Below are positions 54,246 to 62,611 of a stretch of DNA of 64,000 bases, piece after piece. The DNA comes from Ignavibacteriota bacterium (GTDB taxonomy: Bacteria; Bacteroidota; Ignavibacteria; Ignavibacteriales; Melioribacteraceae). Position 1 is the first letter of the stretch; each line of letters opens with the position of its first letter. The translations under genes were made by a program, and so were the position numbers. Under the pieces are notes generated by a model, which did no database searches, was not told where the DNA came from, and saw only the letters and a list, made by a program, of their open reading frames with translations. The DNA is taken from assembly GCA_016716225.1 (NCBI GenBank), contig JADJWT010000001.1:1736001-1800000 (forward strand), given 5' to 3'.

Positions 54246-55457
54246 TTAATTTTCTTCTTTTGCTAATCCGGCATCTTTACTTTTTATCCAGCTAAAATCT
54301 TTTTCCATTTCATCAGCAGAATCATAATAACAGCTTCTTGCAATTTCTTGTCCGTTAACAGCTTTAAGAATATAATAATGTTGATTATTTTCAGTTGTTC
54401 CGGTTGACCATCTTTTTTCATTTCCGGCATTTTTACCAATTGCATCAATTCCATTTAACATTGCTTTTTCAGAAGTATAACCCTCTGATCTTAAATAAGT
54501 TTTTCCATTTGTTCCGTTAAATCCAAAATAAAATTCATTTTTTTCATTTGTAAATTTATAAAATCCAGAATCACCTTTATAAGATTCGCAGGGAAGATAT
54601 TCATCAGTTGAAGCTTCTTTTTTATCAGATACTTTTAAATCTTTTCGTTCACCTTTTTCGTTAAATTTAACTTTTCTGATTTTTGGTTTTAATGATTTTT
54701 TGTCTTCACTTGTTTCTTCTTCTTGTTTTTTCTGTTTTTCTTTTTCTGCAGCTTTTTCTGCTTTCACTTCATTGTATTTTAAACCGCCTTCAATAACAGC
54801 ATCAGAGATTGCTTTTGTAATAATTTCAACTGCGCGAACTGCATCATCATTTGAAGGAATTACATAATCAATTGGATCAGGATTGCAATTTGTATCAACA
54901 ATTGCAAACAAAGGAATATTTAATCTCAAAGCTTCATTTATTGCAATTGATTCCTTTTTGATATCAACAATAAAAATTGCATTTGGCATTTTTTTCATTG
55001 TTTCAACACCATCAAGAATTTTTCTGAGTTTGTCTCTTTCTCTGGATTTATATAATTGTTCTTTTTTTGTAAGTTTTTCAAAAGTACCGTCTGTTTCCAT
55101 TTTATCAATTTTCTGCATTCTTCCGATACTTTTTCTTATAGTTGTAAAGTTGGTTAACATTCCGCCCAACCATCTTTCGCTAACCCAGTTCATTCCGCAT
55201 CTTTTTGCTTCTTGCGCAATTACACCTTTCGCTTGTTTTTTTGTACCAACAAAAAGTACAGTTCCGCCATCAGACGTAATTTCTCTTATTTTTTCAACGG
55301 CTTCTTCAATTGCAACTTGAGTTTTTTTGAGATCAATAATGTGGATTCCATTTTTCTCCATAAAAATATATGGTCTCATTTTTGGATTCCAACGACGTGT
55401 AAGGTGACCGAAATGTGCACCTGCTTCGATGAGTTTGGTAAGTTCTATCTTTGCCAT
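54246..55457 (-). CDS. rpsB: ribosomal protein S2 with C-terminal DUF1508 repeats
   Basis: 403 residues, much longer than the usual S2 of about 230-260. Residues 1-228 are a normal S2: LIEAGAHFGHLTRRWNPKM at 9-27, GTVLFVGTKKQAKGVI, RWLGGMLTNFTTI, and FIVDIKKESIAINEALRLNIP. Residues 229-285 are a Lys/Glu-rich linker. Residues 286-403 hold YLPCESYKG and two DUF1508 (YegP-like) repeats: about 298-345 (FYFGFNGTNGKTYLRSEGY) and about 355-392 (YYILKAVNGQEIARSCYY). The frame is open throughout, so this is one polypeptide. The first part belongs to the small ribosomal subunit; what the tail does is unknown. It has AGGAG before the ATG and tsf downstream. Confidence 0.93.
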   Translation of the reverse strand: MAKIELTKLIEAGAHFGHLTRRWNPKMRPYIFMEKNGIHIIDLKKTQVAIEEAVEKIREITSDGGTVLFVGTKKQAKGVIAQEAKRCGMNWVSERWLGGMLTNFTTIRKSIGRMQKIDKMETDGTFEKLTKKEQLYKSRERDKLRKILDGVETMKKMPNAIFIVDIKKESIAINEALRLNIPLFAIVDTNCNPDPIDYVIPSNDDAVRAVEIITKAISDAVIEGGLKYNEVKAEKAAEKEKQKKQEEETSEDKKSLKPKIRKVKFNEKGERKDLKVSDKKEASTDEYLPCESYKGDSGFYKFTNEKNEFYFGFNGTNGKTYLRSEGYTSEKAMLNGIDAIGKNAGNEKRWSTGTTENNQHYYILKAVNGQEIARSCYYDSADEMEKDFSWIKSKDAGLAKEEN

Positions 55458-55502
55458 TTTAACTCCTGTTTAATCTTCTATTTTCTTCAACTTTACCTTA
55501 GA

Positions 55503-55522
55503 TCCCTATTTTTTTTGTAGGA
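55503..55522 (-). promoter_or_regulatory. hairpin in the rpsB leader
   Basis: The 135 bp between rpsI and rpsB contains, on the minus strand, a small stem TCCTA...TAGGGA (plus-strand TCCCTA...TAGGA at 55503-55522) in an otherwise A+T-rich leader, close after a GC-richer ACCGCCTGTG. Ribosomal protein operons often have leader RNAs, so this could be regulatory; that is only a suggestion. Confidence 0.25.
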
Positions 55523-55592
55523 CACAGGCGGTAAATCAGAAAATATGAATGTTTGTGAATAATTGATTATATAATTTAAAATCTCTAGAATT

Positions 55593-55979
55593 TTATCTTT
55601 TAGAGAATTGAAATTTCTTTCTTGCTTTTGGTCTTCCTGGTTTTTTACGTTCAACCATTCTTGGATCTCTTCTTAATAAACCTTCAGGTTTTAACAACTG
55701 TCTTAGTTCAGGATTTATACTGATTAATGCTCTTGAAATTCCCAAACGAATTGCTTCAGCTTGTCCGCGAACTCCTCCGCCTTCAACTGTAGCAAGAACA
55801 TCATATTTACCTAAAGTTTCAGTAAATTTAAATGGTGTAATAACATCATCTCTATTATCTGCAATTGGGAAGAAATTATCAAATTCTCTTTTATTTACTG
55901 TTACTTTTCCACTTCCGTTTCTTAAAATAACGCGGGCAACAGCATTTTTTCTTCTTCCAACAAATATTTTATCTGCCAT
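55593..55979 (-). CDS. rpsI: ribosomal protein S9
   Basis: 128 residues. Landmarks are GRRKNAVARVILRNGSGKVTVNKREFDNFF near 8-37, the GGGVRGQAEAIRLGISRALI stretch near 67-86, and the strictly conserved basic tail DPRMVERKKPGRPKARKKFQFSKR, which enters the ribosomal P site. It is 18 bp after rplM, the standard rplM-rpsI pair. Confidence 0.98.
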   Translation of the reverse strand: MADKIFVGRRKNAVARVILRNGSGKVTVNKREFDNFFPIADNRDDVITPFKFTETLGKYDVLATVEGGGVRGQAEAIRLGISRALISINPELRQLLKPEGLLRRDPRMVERKKPGRPKARKKFQFSKR

Positions 55980-55997
55980 TTAATTTCCTATAAATTT

Positions 55998-56438
55998 TTA
56001 TATACTTAAAGCTTCAGGTTTTTGCGCTGAATGAGGATGTTGAGCGCCAGCATAAACTTTTAATTTTTTTAACAAATGTCTTCCTAATCTATTTTTAGGA
56101 AGCATTCCTTTTACAGCTTCTGTAATAATATAATCCGGCTTTTTTGCTCGTAATTCTGAAAAAGATTTTGTTTTAGCTCCACCTGGGTACATTGAGTGTG
56201 TAAAATAAGTTTTCATTAGTTCTCTTTTACCAGCTAATTTAACTTTTTCTGCATTTACAACAATTACAAAATCACCAGTATCTGTATTGGGTGTAAAAAT
56301 CGGTTTATGCTTTCCACGAATTACTGATGCAGCTTTTGCTGCTAATCTGCCTAAAATCAAATCATTAGCATCAATTACGTACCATTTCTGATCGGCATCT
56401 TCTGTTTTAATAAAACGTGTTAATTTTTCTTGTTTCAA
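55998..56438 (-). CDS. rplM: ribosomal protein L13
   Basis: 146 residues. Landmarks are WYVIDANDLILGRLAAKAASVIRGKHKPIFTPN near 18-50 and LPKNRLGRHLLKKLKVYAGAQHPHSAQKPE at the C-terminus. The start is TTG, with an excellent Shine-Dalgarno GGAGG (56445-56449, minus strand) six bases away, and no ATG in a better position. A near-consensus promoter lies upstream. It heads the rplM-rpsI-rpsB-tsf order. Confidence 0.97.
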   Translation of the reverse strand: MKQEKLTRFIKTEDADQKWYVIDANDLILGRLAAKAASVIRGKHKPIFTPNTDTGDFVIVVNAEKVKLAGKRELMKTYFTHSMYPGGAKTKSFSELRAKKPDYIITEAVKGMLPKNRLGRHLLKKLKVYAGAQHPHSAQKPEALSI

Positions 56439-56477
56439 CTATTTCCTCCGTTTAAAGAGATTTTTTTAGAGCTTGTA

Positions 56478-56506
56478 AATATATCTTAATCGATTTGAAA
56501 TGTCAA
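56478..56506 (-). promoter_or_regulatory. sigma70-type promoter of rplM-rpsI
   Basis: On the minus strand TTGACA (56506-56501) and TATATT (56483-56478) are spaced by 17 bp and lie about 40 bp before the rplM start. The -35 box is a perfect consensus match. This is the clearest promoter in the window. Confidence 0.75.
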
Positions 56507-56540
56507 GAATTTGAATATAAATTTATTTTCCCGTTTATCT

Positions 56541-57587
56541 TTAAAAATTATTAGGAATAAATGCAAAAATTGTTTTCGGAAATGTATCTGTAATTATCAG
56601 AAATCCTTTTTCATCCAATTTTGCCAAACCTTCCCAATTTCTGCTTTCATTTTCTAACAATTTTATATACATTGGATTTTTCTCAGAAAATGAAATTCTT
56701 CCATTTTTAATCTCAAATTCAACAATTCTTTCAACAACTTTGGAATTTTGATGGGATTTCCCAATTCCAAAAATGTTAAAAATATCATCATTTGCGGGAT
56801 TTAATTTTTTTTCATCTTTTGGGAAAAAATAATTTATTGCCCAAAATTTTCCGTTTTCATCAATTTCCGTTGCATCGGTAATTCTATATTCTATATTAGG
56901 AAATATTACTTTTTCCAAGACTTCCAAATTATTGTTATAAATATTTACAAATGTATTTGGATTTACATTTTTTCCGTTAGCTTCATAAATTGGAATTATT
57001 GTATCATTTTTGGCAGCGATTGATTCACAGCTTAAATTGTAAATTTCTGTTGAAGTCGGAATTTCTGTAACAGAATTTTTATCCAATGAAATTGTAAAAT
57101 ATATTGTATCAATTTTCCCGGAAATTATTAGTGATTTCATTTTTCCGTCATTCATACTTTCAATAGAAAGATAAATTTTATCATTAATTACAGAAATTGC
57201 TTCAAATCCGGAACCGCTGTTTAAATATTCACCTAAATTGGAAAGATTGATTTCAAAAGTTTTGGGTGAAATTTCATTTATTTTTTTTTCGAAAAGATAA
57301 TCTAATATCTCACTTTTTTTGATGAAATAAATTATTCCATTTTCATTCTCAGAAATAAAGTTTGGATATTGCGGAACTAAAAGTAGAAAATCGTTATACC
57401 AGCACAATCCGGAAATTTCAGAATTTCTTCCGGAAATTTCTCCATTTAACGGAATTATTTGCGGTTCAATTTCTTCAATAATTTTATATCTATTTTTATC
57501 AAAATTTGATTTTTCATTAATTGTTGAGCAAGAAATTATTACAAAAATTGTAAATAGAATTAAATTGAGAGAAAAGTTTATTTTCAT
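56541..57587 (-). CDS. putative lipoprotein, phytase/esterase-like propeller
   Basis: 348 residues with a lipoprotein signal; the lipobox is VIISC with Cys near residue 20. The body resembles an esterase-like phytase or SdiA-regulated beta-propeller: EISGLCWYNDFLLLVPQYPN near 55, GSGFEAISVINDKIYLSIES near 125, ITDATEIDENGKFWAINYF near 230, and a final NWEGLAKLDEKGFLIITDTFPKTIFAFIP. Each is a blade-like beta pattern with acidic loops. The substrate is unknown. It is followed on the plus strand by an A-rich gap before rplM and divergently related to nothing. Confidence 0.62.
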   Translation of the reverse strand: MKINFSLNLILFTIFVIISCSTINEKSNFDKNRYKIIEEIEPQIIPLNGEISGRNSEISGLCWYNDFLLLVPQYPNFISENENGIIYFIKKSEILDYLFEKKINEISPKTFEINLSNLGEYLNSGSGFEAISVINDKIYLSIESMNDGKMKSLIISGKIDTIYFTISLDKNSVTEIPTSTEIYNLSCESIAAKNDTIIPIYEANGKNVNPNTFVNIYNNNLEVLEKVIFPNIEYRITDATEIDENGKFWAINYFFPKDEKKLNPANDDIFNIFGIGKSHQNSKVVERIVEFEIKNGRISFSEKNPMYIKLLENESRNWEGLAKLDEKGFLIITDTFPKTIFAFIPNNF

Positions 57588-57594
57588 AAGAAAT

Positions 57595-57685
57595 AAAAAA
57601 GGTTGTAAAAAAATAGATCACAGATTACAGCGAAAAAACTGATTTTCGCAGTTTTAAATTCGAAAATATTTTGTTACAACCTTTT
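57595..57685. repeat. nested inverted repeats between two lipoprotein-type genes
   Basis: An outer pair AAAAAGGTTGTAA (about 57596-57608) and TTACAACCTTTT (about 57674-57685) flanks an inner hairpin GCGAAAA/TTTTCGC (about 57630-57649). Minus-strand transcription from the DUF4412 gene (stop at 57692) would run through it, and the A-run gives a T-run on that strand, so it may be a terminator with unusual extra pairing. Confidence 0.55.
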
Positions 57686-57691
57686 AGAGTT

Positions 57692-58384
57692 TTACATTCC
57701 CGGAATTTTCATTTCATTATAATCTGAAGGAATTTCGAACAAATCATTACTTAAAGATTGTTTATTTATTTCAACAGCTTCAAAAGTTGAGATTACTTCA
57801 CCATCTGAATTTTTTGTAATTACTTGAAGCGGAAAATATCCTTTATCTTTTAATGAACTTCCCCAAGTAGGCGAATAACCAGCTCCCATTGGATTTTCCA
57901 TAAATATAAAATTTCCTAATTCATCGGTTATCCAAGCTTCAACTTCATAATTATCATCATCAAATTCACTTTTATTAATCCATTGATCGCAATCATAACC
58001 TAAAAAAGTTTTTGTTTTTCCGGTTTTATAATTTTCAAAATTAAATTCCTTTTTATCTTTTTCATTTTCTTCTTCATCATTTTTCTTAAACATATCACCA
58101 AGTTTTGAGAAAAGAGAATTATTTAAATTCATATACATTTTATCTTCCGGCATTAAAATGTATGAATTTTCTTTTTTGTAGATAAAAATTGCAGAAACAT
58201 CTTCATCTTCAAACATAGTAATTCTAAAATTTCCATCTTTTAAAAAATATTCCATTAAATGAGATTCATCGTCATCATCCGTAATTTTAAATTTAACTTT
58301 TCCTTCAAAATAATTTTGAGCATTTGTTAAAATTGCTGATGAAATTAAAATTAGAATTGCGAGATTTAAAATTTTTCTAAGCAT
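57692..58384 (-). CDS. secreted DUF4412 protein
   Basis: 230 residues with a signal peptide (ending LTNAQ). The body matches DUF4412: YFEGKVKFKITDDDDESHLMEYFLKDGN, then EDVSAIFIYKKENSYILMPEDKMYMNL, and a mid-protein charged insert KKNDEEENEKDKKEF, then KTKTFLGYDCDQWI and AWITDELGNFIF. A cysteine is conserved in LGYDCDQW. Proteins of this type are secreted beta-structured and functionally uncharacterised. An AGGAG precedes the ATG. Confidence 0.8.
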   Translation of the reverse strand: MLRKILNLAILILISSAILTNAQNYFEGKVKFKITDDDDESHLMEYFLKDGNFRITMFEDEDVSAIFIYKKENSYILMPEDKMYMNLNNSLFSKLGDMFKKNDEEENEKDKKEFNFENYKTGKTKTFLGYDCDQWINKSEFDDDNYEVEAWITDELGNFIFMENPMGAGYSPTWGSSLKDKGYFPLQVITKNSDGEVISTFEAVEINKQSLSNDLFEIPSDYNEMKIPGM

Positions 58385-58542
58385 ATTTTCTCCTTTTCGT
58401 TTTAAAAAATTCTTTACAAAACTAAACTAACTCAATATAAATATTTTTGTGTAAAAACTAAATTGGAATTATAATTGACTTTTTAATTTTATAAAATGTA
58501 AAAATGATTTATCTTTGCGCTGTAATTAAAAGGAGAAAATAA

Positions 58543-59565
58543 ATGCAAGAAAAAAAAGATTTTTTAAGAGATGTAATTGAACATATTGATATAAAAGAAC
58601 ATAACGTAATTAAGTTAGTTGATTCGATGGAAAAGATGGCATTTTCTGCAAGAGATTTGAATCGTGCTGCAAAAATTTACAACATGATGTTGGAAGATAA
58701 AAATTGCTCGGTAATTTTAACTTTAGCCGGAAGTTTATTCAGCGCCGGTTTAAAAAAAGTTGTTTTCGATTTGGTAAATAATAATATGGTTGACGCAATA
58801 GTTTCAACCGGAGCAATAATGGTAGATCAAGATTTTTTTGAAGCATTAGGGTTTAAACATTATTTGGGAACTCCGTTTAGCGATGATAATCAATTACGTG
58901 ATTTACACATTGATAGAATTTATGATACTTATATTGATGAAGATGAATTAAGAATTTGTGATGATACAACTGAAAAAATATTTAATAGTTTGGAACCAAG
59001 ACCATATTCTTCCAGAGAATTGTTATGGAATTTTGGAAAATATTTGGATGAAAACGGCGGACCAAAAGTTGATGACAGCGTAATTTATGCGGCTTACAAA
59101 AAAAATGTTCCGATATTTGTTCCGGCATTTTCAGATTGTTCAGCGGGATTTGGAATAGTTGTACATCAATATAACAATCCAGAAAAACATGTTTCGTTTG
59201 ATTCCGGGAAAGATTTTCTTGAATTAACAAAAATTAAAATGAATACAAAAGAGACCGGAATTTTTATGATTGGCGGCGGAGTTCCAAAAAATTTCACACA
59301 AGATATTGTTGTTGCTGCGGATATTTTAATGGAAGATGCACCAATGCATAAATACGCAGTTCAAATTACAGTTGCTGATGAAAGAGACGGCGCACTTTCC
59401 GGTTCTACATTAAAAGAAGCAAGTTCATGGGGAAAAGTTGAAACAACTTATGAACAAATGGTTTATTCTGAAGCAACAATTGCTATGCCTTTAGTTGCCG
59501 GATATGCTTATCATAAAGGCGCTTGGAAAAGCAGAGAGAAAAGAGAATTTCAAAAATTGTTTTAA
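58543..59565 (+). CDS. deoxyhypusine synthase-family protein
   Basis: 340 residues of the deoxyhypusine synthase fold. Landmarks are AFSARDLNRAAKIYNMML near 51, LTLAGSLFSAGLKKVVFDLV near 78, VDAIVSTGAIMVDQDFFEALG, and GGGVPKNFTQD near 240. The active-site lysine of the human enzyme (in SWGK) corresponds to Lys298 in ASSWGKVE. Bacteria lack the eIF5A substrate, so the target is probably a free amine: relatives act on putrescine/agmatine or make homospermidine-like products. The NAD-dependent mechanism is inferred. A strong AAAGGAG precedes the ATG; a sequence TATCTTTG at 58510-58517 resembles a Bacteroidota -7 box. Confidence 0.85.
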   Translation: MQEKKDFLRDVIEHIDIKEHNVIKLVDSMEKMAFSARDLNRAAKIYNMMLEDKNCSVILTLAGSLFSAGLKKVVFDLVNNNMVDAIVSTGAIMVDQDFFEALGFKHYLGTPFSDDNQLRDLHIDRIYDTYIDEDELRICDDTTEKIFNSLEPRPYSSRELLWNFGKYLDENGGPKVDDSVIYAAYKKNVPIFVPAFSDCSAGFGIVVHQYNNPEKHVSFDSGKDFLELTKIKMNTKETGIFMIGGGVPKNFTQDIVVAADILMEDAPMHKYAVQITVADERDGALSGSTLKEASSWGKVETTYEQMVYSEATIAMPLVAGYAYHKGAWKSREKREFQKLF

Positions 59566-59578
59566 AGTATTTGATAAA

Positions 59579-59610
59579 AACCTCGGAAGTATTTCCATAT
59601 TTCCGAGGTT
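59579..59610 (-). terminator. terminator after the T9SS BNR protein
   Basis: AACCTCGGAA (59579-59588) and TTCCGAGGTT (59601-59610) form a perfect 10-bp stem. The T-run is on the minus-strand side (TTTTT), so it ends the minus-strand gene at 59619; for the plus-strand deoxyhypusine-like gene there is only an A-run after it. Confidence 0.85.
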
Positions 59611-59618
59611 AAAAAAAA

Positions 59619-61052
59619 TTATTTTAGCAAAATCATTTTTTTAGTTGAATTAAAATTTTCACTTTCCAATCTATAGTAATAAATTCCCGAAGCGAAATTC
59701 CTTCCATCAAATTCTATAGAATAATTTCCGTTAATAAGATTTTTATTAATCAATGATTTAACCAATTCTCCGTTGCTGTTAAAAACATTTAACTTAACAT
59801 TTTGCGATTTGGTAATTGTAAAATTTATTTTTGTAGTTGGATTAAATGGATTGGGATAATTCTGATTTAATACAAATTCATTTTCAATTTTTACATTATC
59901 TTCAATATTTACGGCACCGTTTGGTTTACCGATAAATAATCCTCTTCCATGTGTTGCAACTGCAATTATTCCATCTGAGGTTCTCGCATCAAGAAATTCT
60001 ACAATAACATTACCAATTTCATTCGAACTTTCTTGTTCCCAAACTGTATTATTTCCATTTAAAGTAGAAGTTGAATACAATCCCGTACTGGTACCAACAA
60101 AATAATTTGTTGAACTATTATTGGGATGAATTATTGCAGATCTTATTGAAGGTCCCGGATTAGTTTCATCGCCTGCTAAATTTCCTTCAATTTCTGTGTA
60201 ATTTTGTCCTCCATCAGTTGAGTGAAATAAACTTGGAACATTATAATTTGATATAACAACAAGAATTTCGTTACCATTTTCCGGATTGATTGCTATATGA
60301 TGAATATAAGCTCCTAAACTTGCGGTTGGAATTGAAACATCTACGTTTCCGGTTGTTGCGCTATTTGCACTTTCAAGTTTATAAATTTTTGGAATTTCAT
60401 TTTCTTTATATCCAGCATAGTAAAGTAAATTTGTTGGATTTGAACTTGTCACATTAATCGCAGTTATTGAATATTCCTCAGGCATTTTCATATTAGCAAG
60501 TTCAATCCATCCACTTTCTGTTCCTCCTTGCAAATAAGGAGAAATTAAAGTGATTGCAGCATTTTTCCATACTGAATTTCCTGCTGGATAATACATAATA
60601 TTTTCTTTATTTGCATCAATTACAAATGGGTTAATAAAAAGTTGCCCGGTTGCATTTAAAGGAGTAATTTCTGTCCAACCAGCATCAAAACTTGGAATAC
60701 CAGAATTATCATAATTAAGTCTATAAATCTGTCCATCGTAAATTGAGGAATATGCGAATTTCCCGGAAGTAAAATGAGAATAACTACCATCGCCAGAACT
60801 TAAGTCAGAAGTTGCTTCATTTGAGTTATTCCATATAAAAAACGGTGTTCCATTATCTTGTGTTCCACCCATTATTCTAAAATCATCAGCTTTACTTGGA
60901 ATACTTACGGTGTAAAATTGGGTAACATTATATCCATTATTTTTGTTTACCCAAGGAAAAAATTGAGAATATGAAACGTCAGAAATGTTATTAGAAAAAC
61001 TTAAACCCCCCGTCATGCCCAACCCAAACTTGATTTGAATTATTAGGATCAA
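59619..61052 (-). CDS. C-terminal part of frameshifted BNR/T9SS protein
   Basis: Second half of a protein split by a frameshift at the poly-C tract 61006-61011 (plus strand). The open frame begins at 61052, but the real continuation is from about residue 15 (GGLSFSNNISDV), where it joins the first half after ...WVGHDGG. It carries BNR/Asp-box-type propeller strands (DGGQNYTEIEGNL, THGRGLFIGKP) and a type A T9SS sorting domain at the end: NQNYPNPFNPTTKINF, GELVKSL, ASGIYYYRLES, then the final KKMILLK. Joined, the protein would be about 931 residues. If the frameshift is real, this half has no signal peptide and would not be exported. Confidence 0.78.
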   Translation of the reverse strand: MILIIQIKFGLGMTGGLSFSNNISDVSYSQFFPWVNKNNGYNVTQFYTVSIPSKADDFRIMGGTQDNGTPFFIWNNSNEATSDLSSGDGSYSHFTSGKFAYSSIYDGQIYRLNYDNSGIPSFDAGWTEITPLNATGQLFINPFVIDANKENIMYYPAGNSVWKNAAITLISPYLQGGTESGWIELANMKMPEEYSITAINVTSSNPTNLLYYAGYKENEIPKIYKLESANSATTGNVDVSIPTASLGAYIHHIAINPENGNEILVVISNYNVPSLFHSTDGGQNYTEIEGNLAGDETNPGPSIRSAIIHPNNSSTNYFVGTSTGLYSTSTLNGNNTVWEQESSNEIGNVIVEFLDARTSDGIIAVATHGRGLFIGKPNGAVNIEDNVKIENEFVLNQNYPNPFNPTTKINFTITKSQNVKLNVFNSNGELVKSLINKNLINGNYSIEFDGRNFASGIYYYRLESENFNSTKKMILLK

Positions 61053-62415
61053 ATGTTATGTTATGAATATCGGGATGTAAATTTGGATAGAAAAATTCAC
61101 TTGAATGATATCCACCGATCCATCCTAATTTAGGATTAGTAATTGCTGTAGAAAATCCATCAGTTGATCTAAATAAACTAGTACCGGCAATTAAAACAAA
61201 ATTATCATCATCAGGTTTTACTGCAATTGCTAAATTATAACTACTTTGAGTATATAAATGACCTTGATATTCGAAAGATTCAGAATCGAATTTTGGTAAT
61301 TTAGCTGTTAAATTTTCTGTAACTGAATTATCCAAACTCAATTTGAATAATTTCACATCTTCATTTCCGTCAGTTAAATTATTACCGGTAAATGTGAGTA
61401 TGTAAAAAATTGGTGTAGATAATTTTGAAGTTCCTAAAACACTTCTATGATGATCAGAAGGGAAATCCACCGGAGTAATATTTGTCCAACTAAATCCATT
61501 ATTTGTTGATTTATAAATTCCCGGTGTATTCGTTTTTGTTTCATTAAATCCATAATCTGAAATTACTCCTATTAAAGTTCCATCAGATTTTACAATTATA
61601 TCGCTATAATAATGGTCATTCAAAGCACCCAATGAAATATTAAAGTTTACACCACCATCGGTTGACTTAATAATTCCCAAACCATTAGCAACTGCAAATA
61701 AAGATCCAGTTGTTGGATGAATTAATAATTTTGACATATAATCAAAATTTGAATCCCATTTGGTTGGATTACTTTTTGAATTTTCAACAGCAGTCCAAGT
61801 TTCTCCATTGTCAATAGATTTAAACAATCCGTTTCCGTAATAACGAGCGGTAAATCCTCTATCTGATGCACTGTTTCCATTTATTTCACCACCACAAGCA
61901 TACCAAGTATTTGTAAATCCGTTTCTTGGATCTTGTACAATTGATGTAATACTGAATGCTTCATTATTACCACTCTTTTGCTGCCAAGTTTCGCCATTAT
62001 CAATTGATTTCCAAATTCCTCCGGAAACTCCACCGGCAATAATTGTATTTGAATTAGTTACATCAATTGCTAAAGCTCTTGTTCTTCCGCCGACATCGTT
62101 TGGTCCAACTTCTGTCCATACAAATCCAGTTGAACTATTTTTGTATAAATCAGTACTATTTTTTTTCGGTAATTTTTTTGCAAACTCTAATTCTCTTCGT
62201 CTAATATTTTCCGGAATTGAATTTGTTTTTGGATCACGGATAATATTAAAAAAATAATCAGTTCTTGCTTTTTTTCTTTCCTTTTTACTTAACTTTTTAA
62301 TTTGCAATTCATTACGATCTATTTTCAAGTTATCAAACAAAATGCTAAACGAGAAATATGATAGTAGGAAAAAGATAGAAAATACTAGGAAATTAGTACT
62401 CCAAAGGTTTTTCAT
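60991..62415 (-). CDS. N-terminal part of frameshifted BNR-repeat (sortilin-like) secreted protein
   Basis: First 474 residues of the same protein. A signal/anchor segment at about 7-28 is followed by a basic linker and then repeated BNR/Asp-box units of a VPS10/sortilin-like propeller: SIDNGETWQQKSG, GNGLFKSIDNGETWTAVEN, IIKSTDGGVNFNIS, GIYKSTNNGFSWTNI. The frame ends early with GHDGGFKFF because six G follow GAC (minus strand); with five G it would run into the other frame. The T9SS sorting domain is then in the second part. Its role is unknown; such proteins are usually secreted surface proteins. Confidence 0.8.
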   Translation of the reverse strand: MKNLWSTNFLVFSIFFLLSYFSFSILFDNLKIDRNELQIKKLSKKERKKARTDYFFNIIRDPKTNSIPENIRRRELEFAKKLPKKNSTDLYKNSSTGFVWTEVGPNDVGGRTRALAIDVTNSNTIIAGGVSGGIWKSIDNGETWQQKSGNNEAFSITSIVQDPRNGFTNTWYACGGEINGNSASDRGFTARYYGNGLFKSIDNGETWTAVENSKSNPTKWDSNFDYMSKLLIHPTTGSLFAVANGLGIIKSTDGGVNFNISLGALNDHYYSDIIVKSDGTLIGVISDYGFNETKTNTPGIYKSTNNGFSWTNITPVDFPSDHHRSVLGTSKLSTPIFYILTFTGNNLTDGNEDVKLFKLSLDNSVTENLTAKLPKFDSESFEYQGHLYTQSSYNLAIAVKPDDDNFVLIAGTSLFRSTDGFSTAITNPKLGWIGGYHSSEFFYPNLHPDIHNITFDPNNSNQVWVGHDGGFKFF

Positions 62416-62611
62416 AATATGCTCAAATTTATGTTAGAAAAAATCATTTAAATATTTATTCACAATAAAATTATAGTTTATTCTTTAAAAAATTGATTTT
62501 CATAATATGTAATAAGAAGTAAAAAATCAAAAATAAAATCTTTCTTAAAATAAATCTTAATGCTAATTTAATAATTAGTAAAGTTGAATTGTTAAAATTT
62601 TTGGAGATGTT

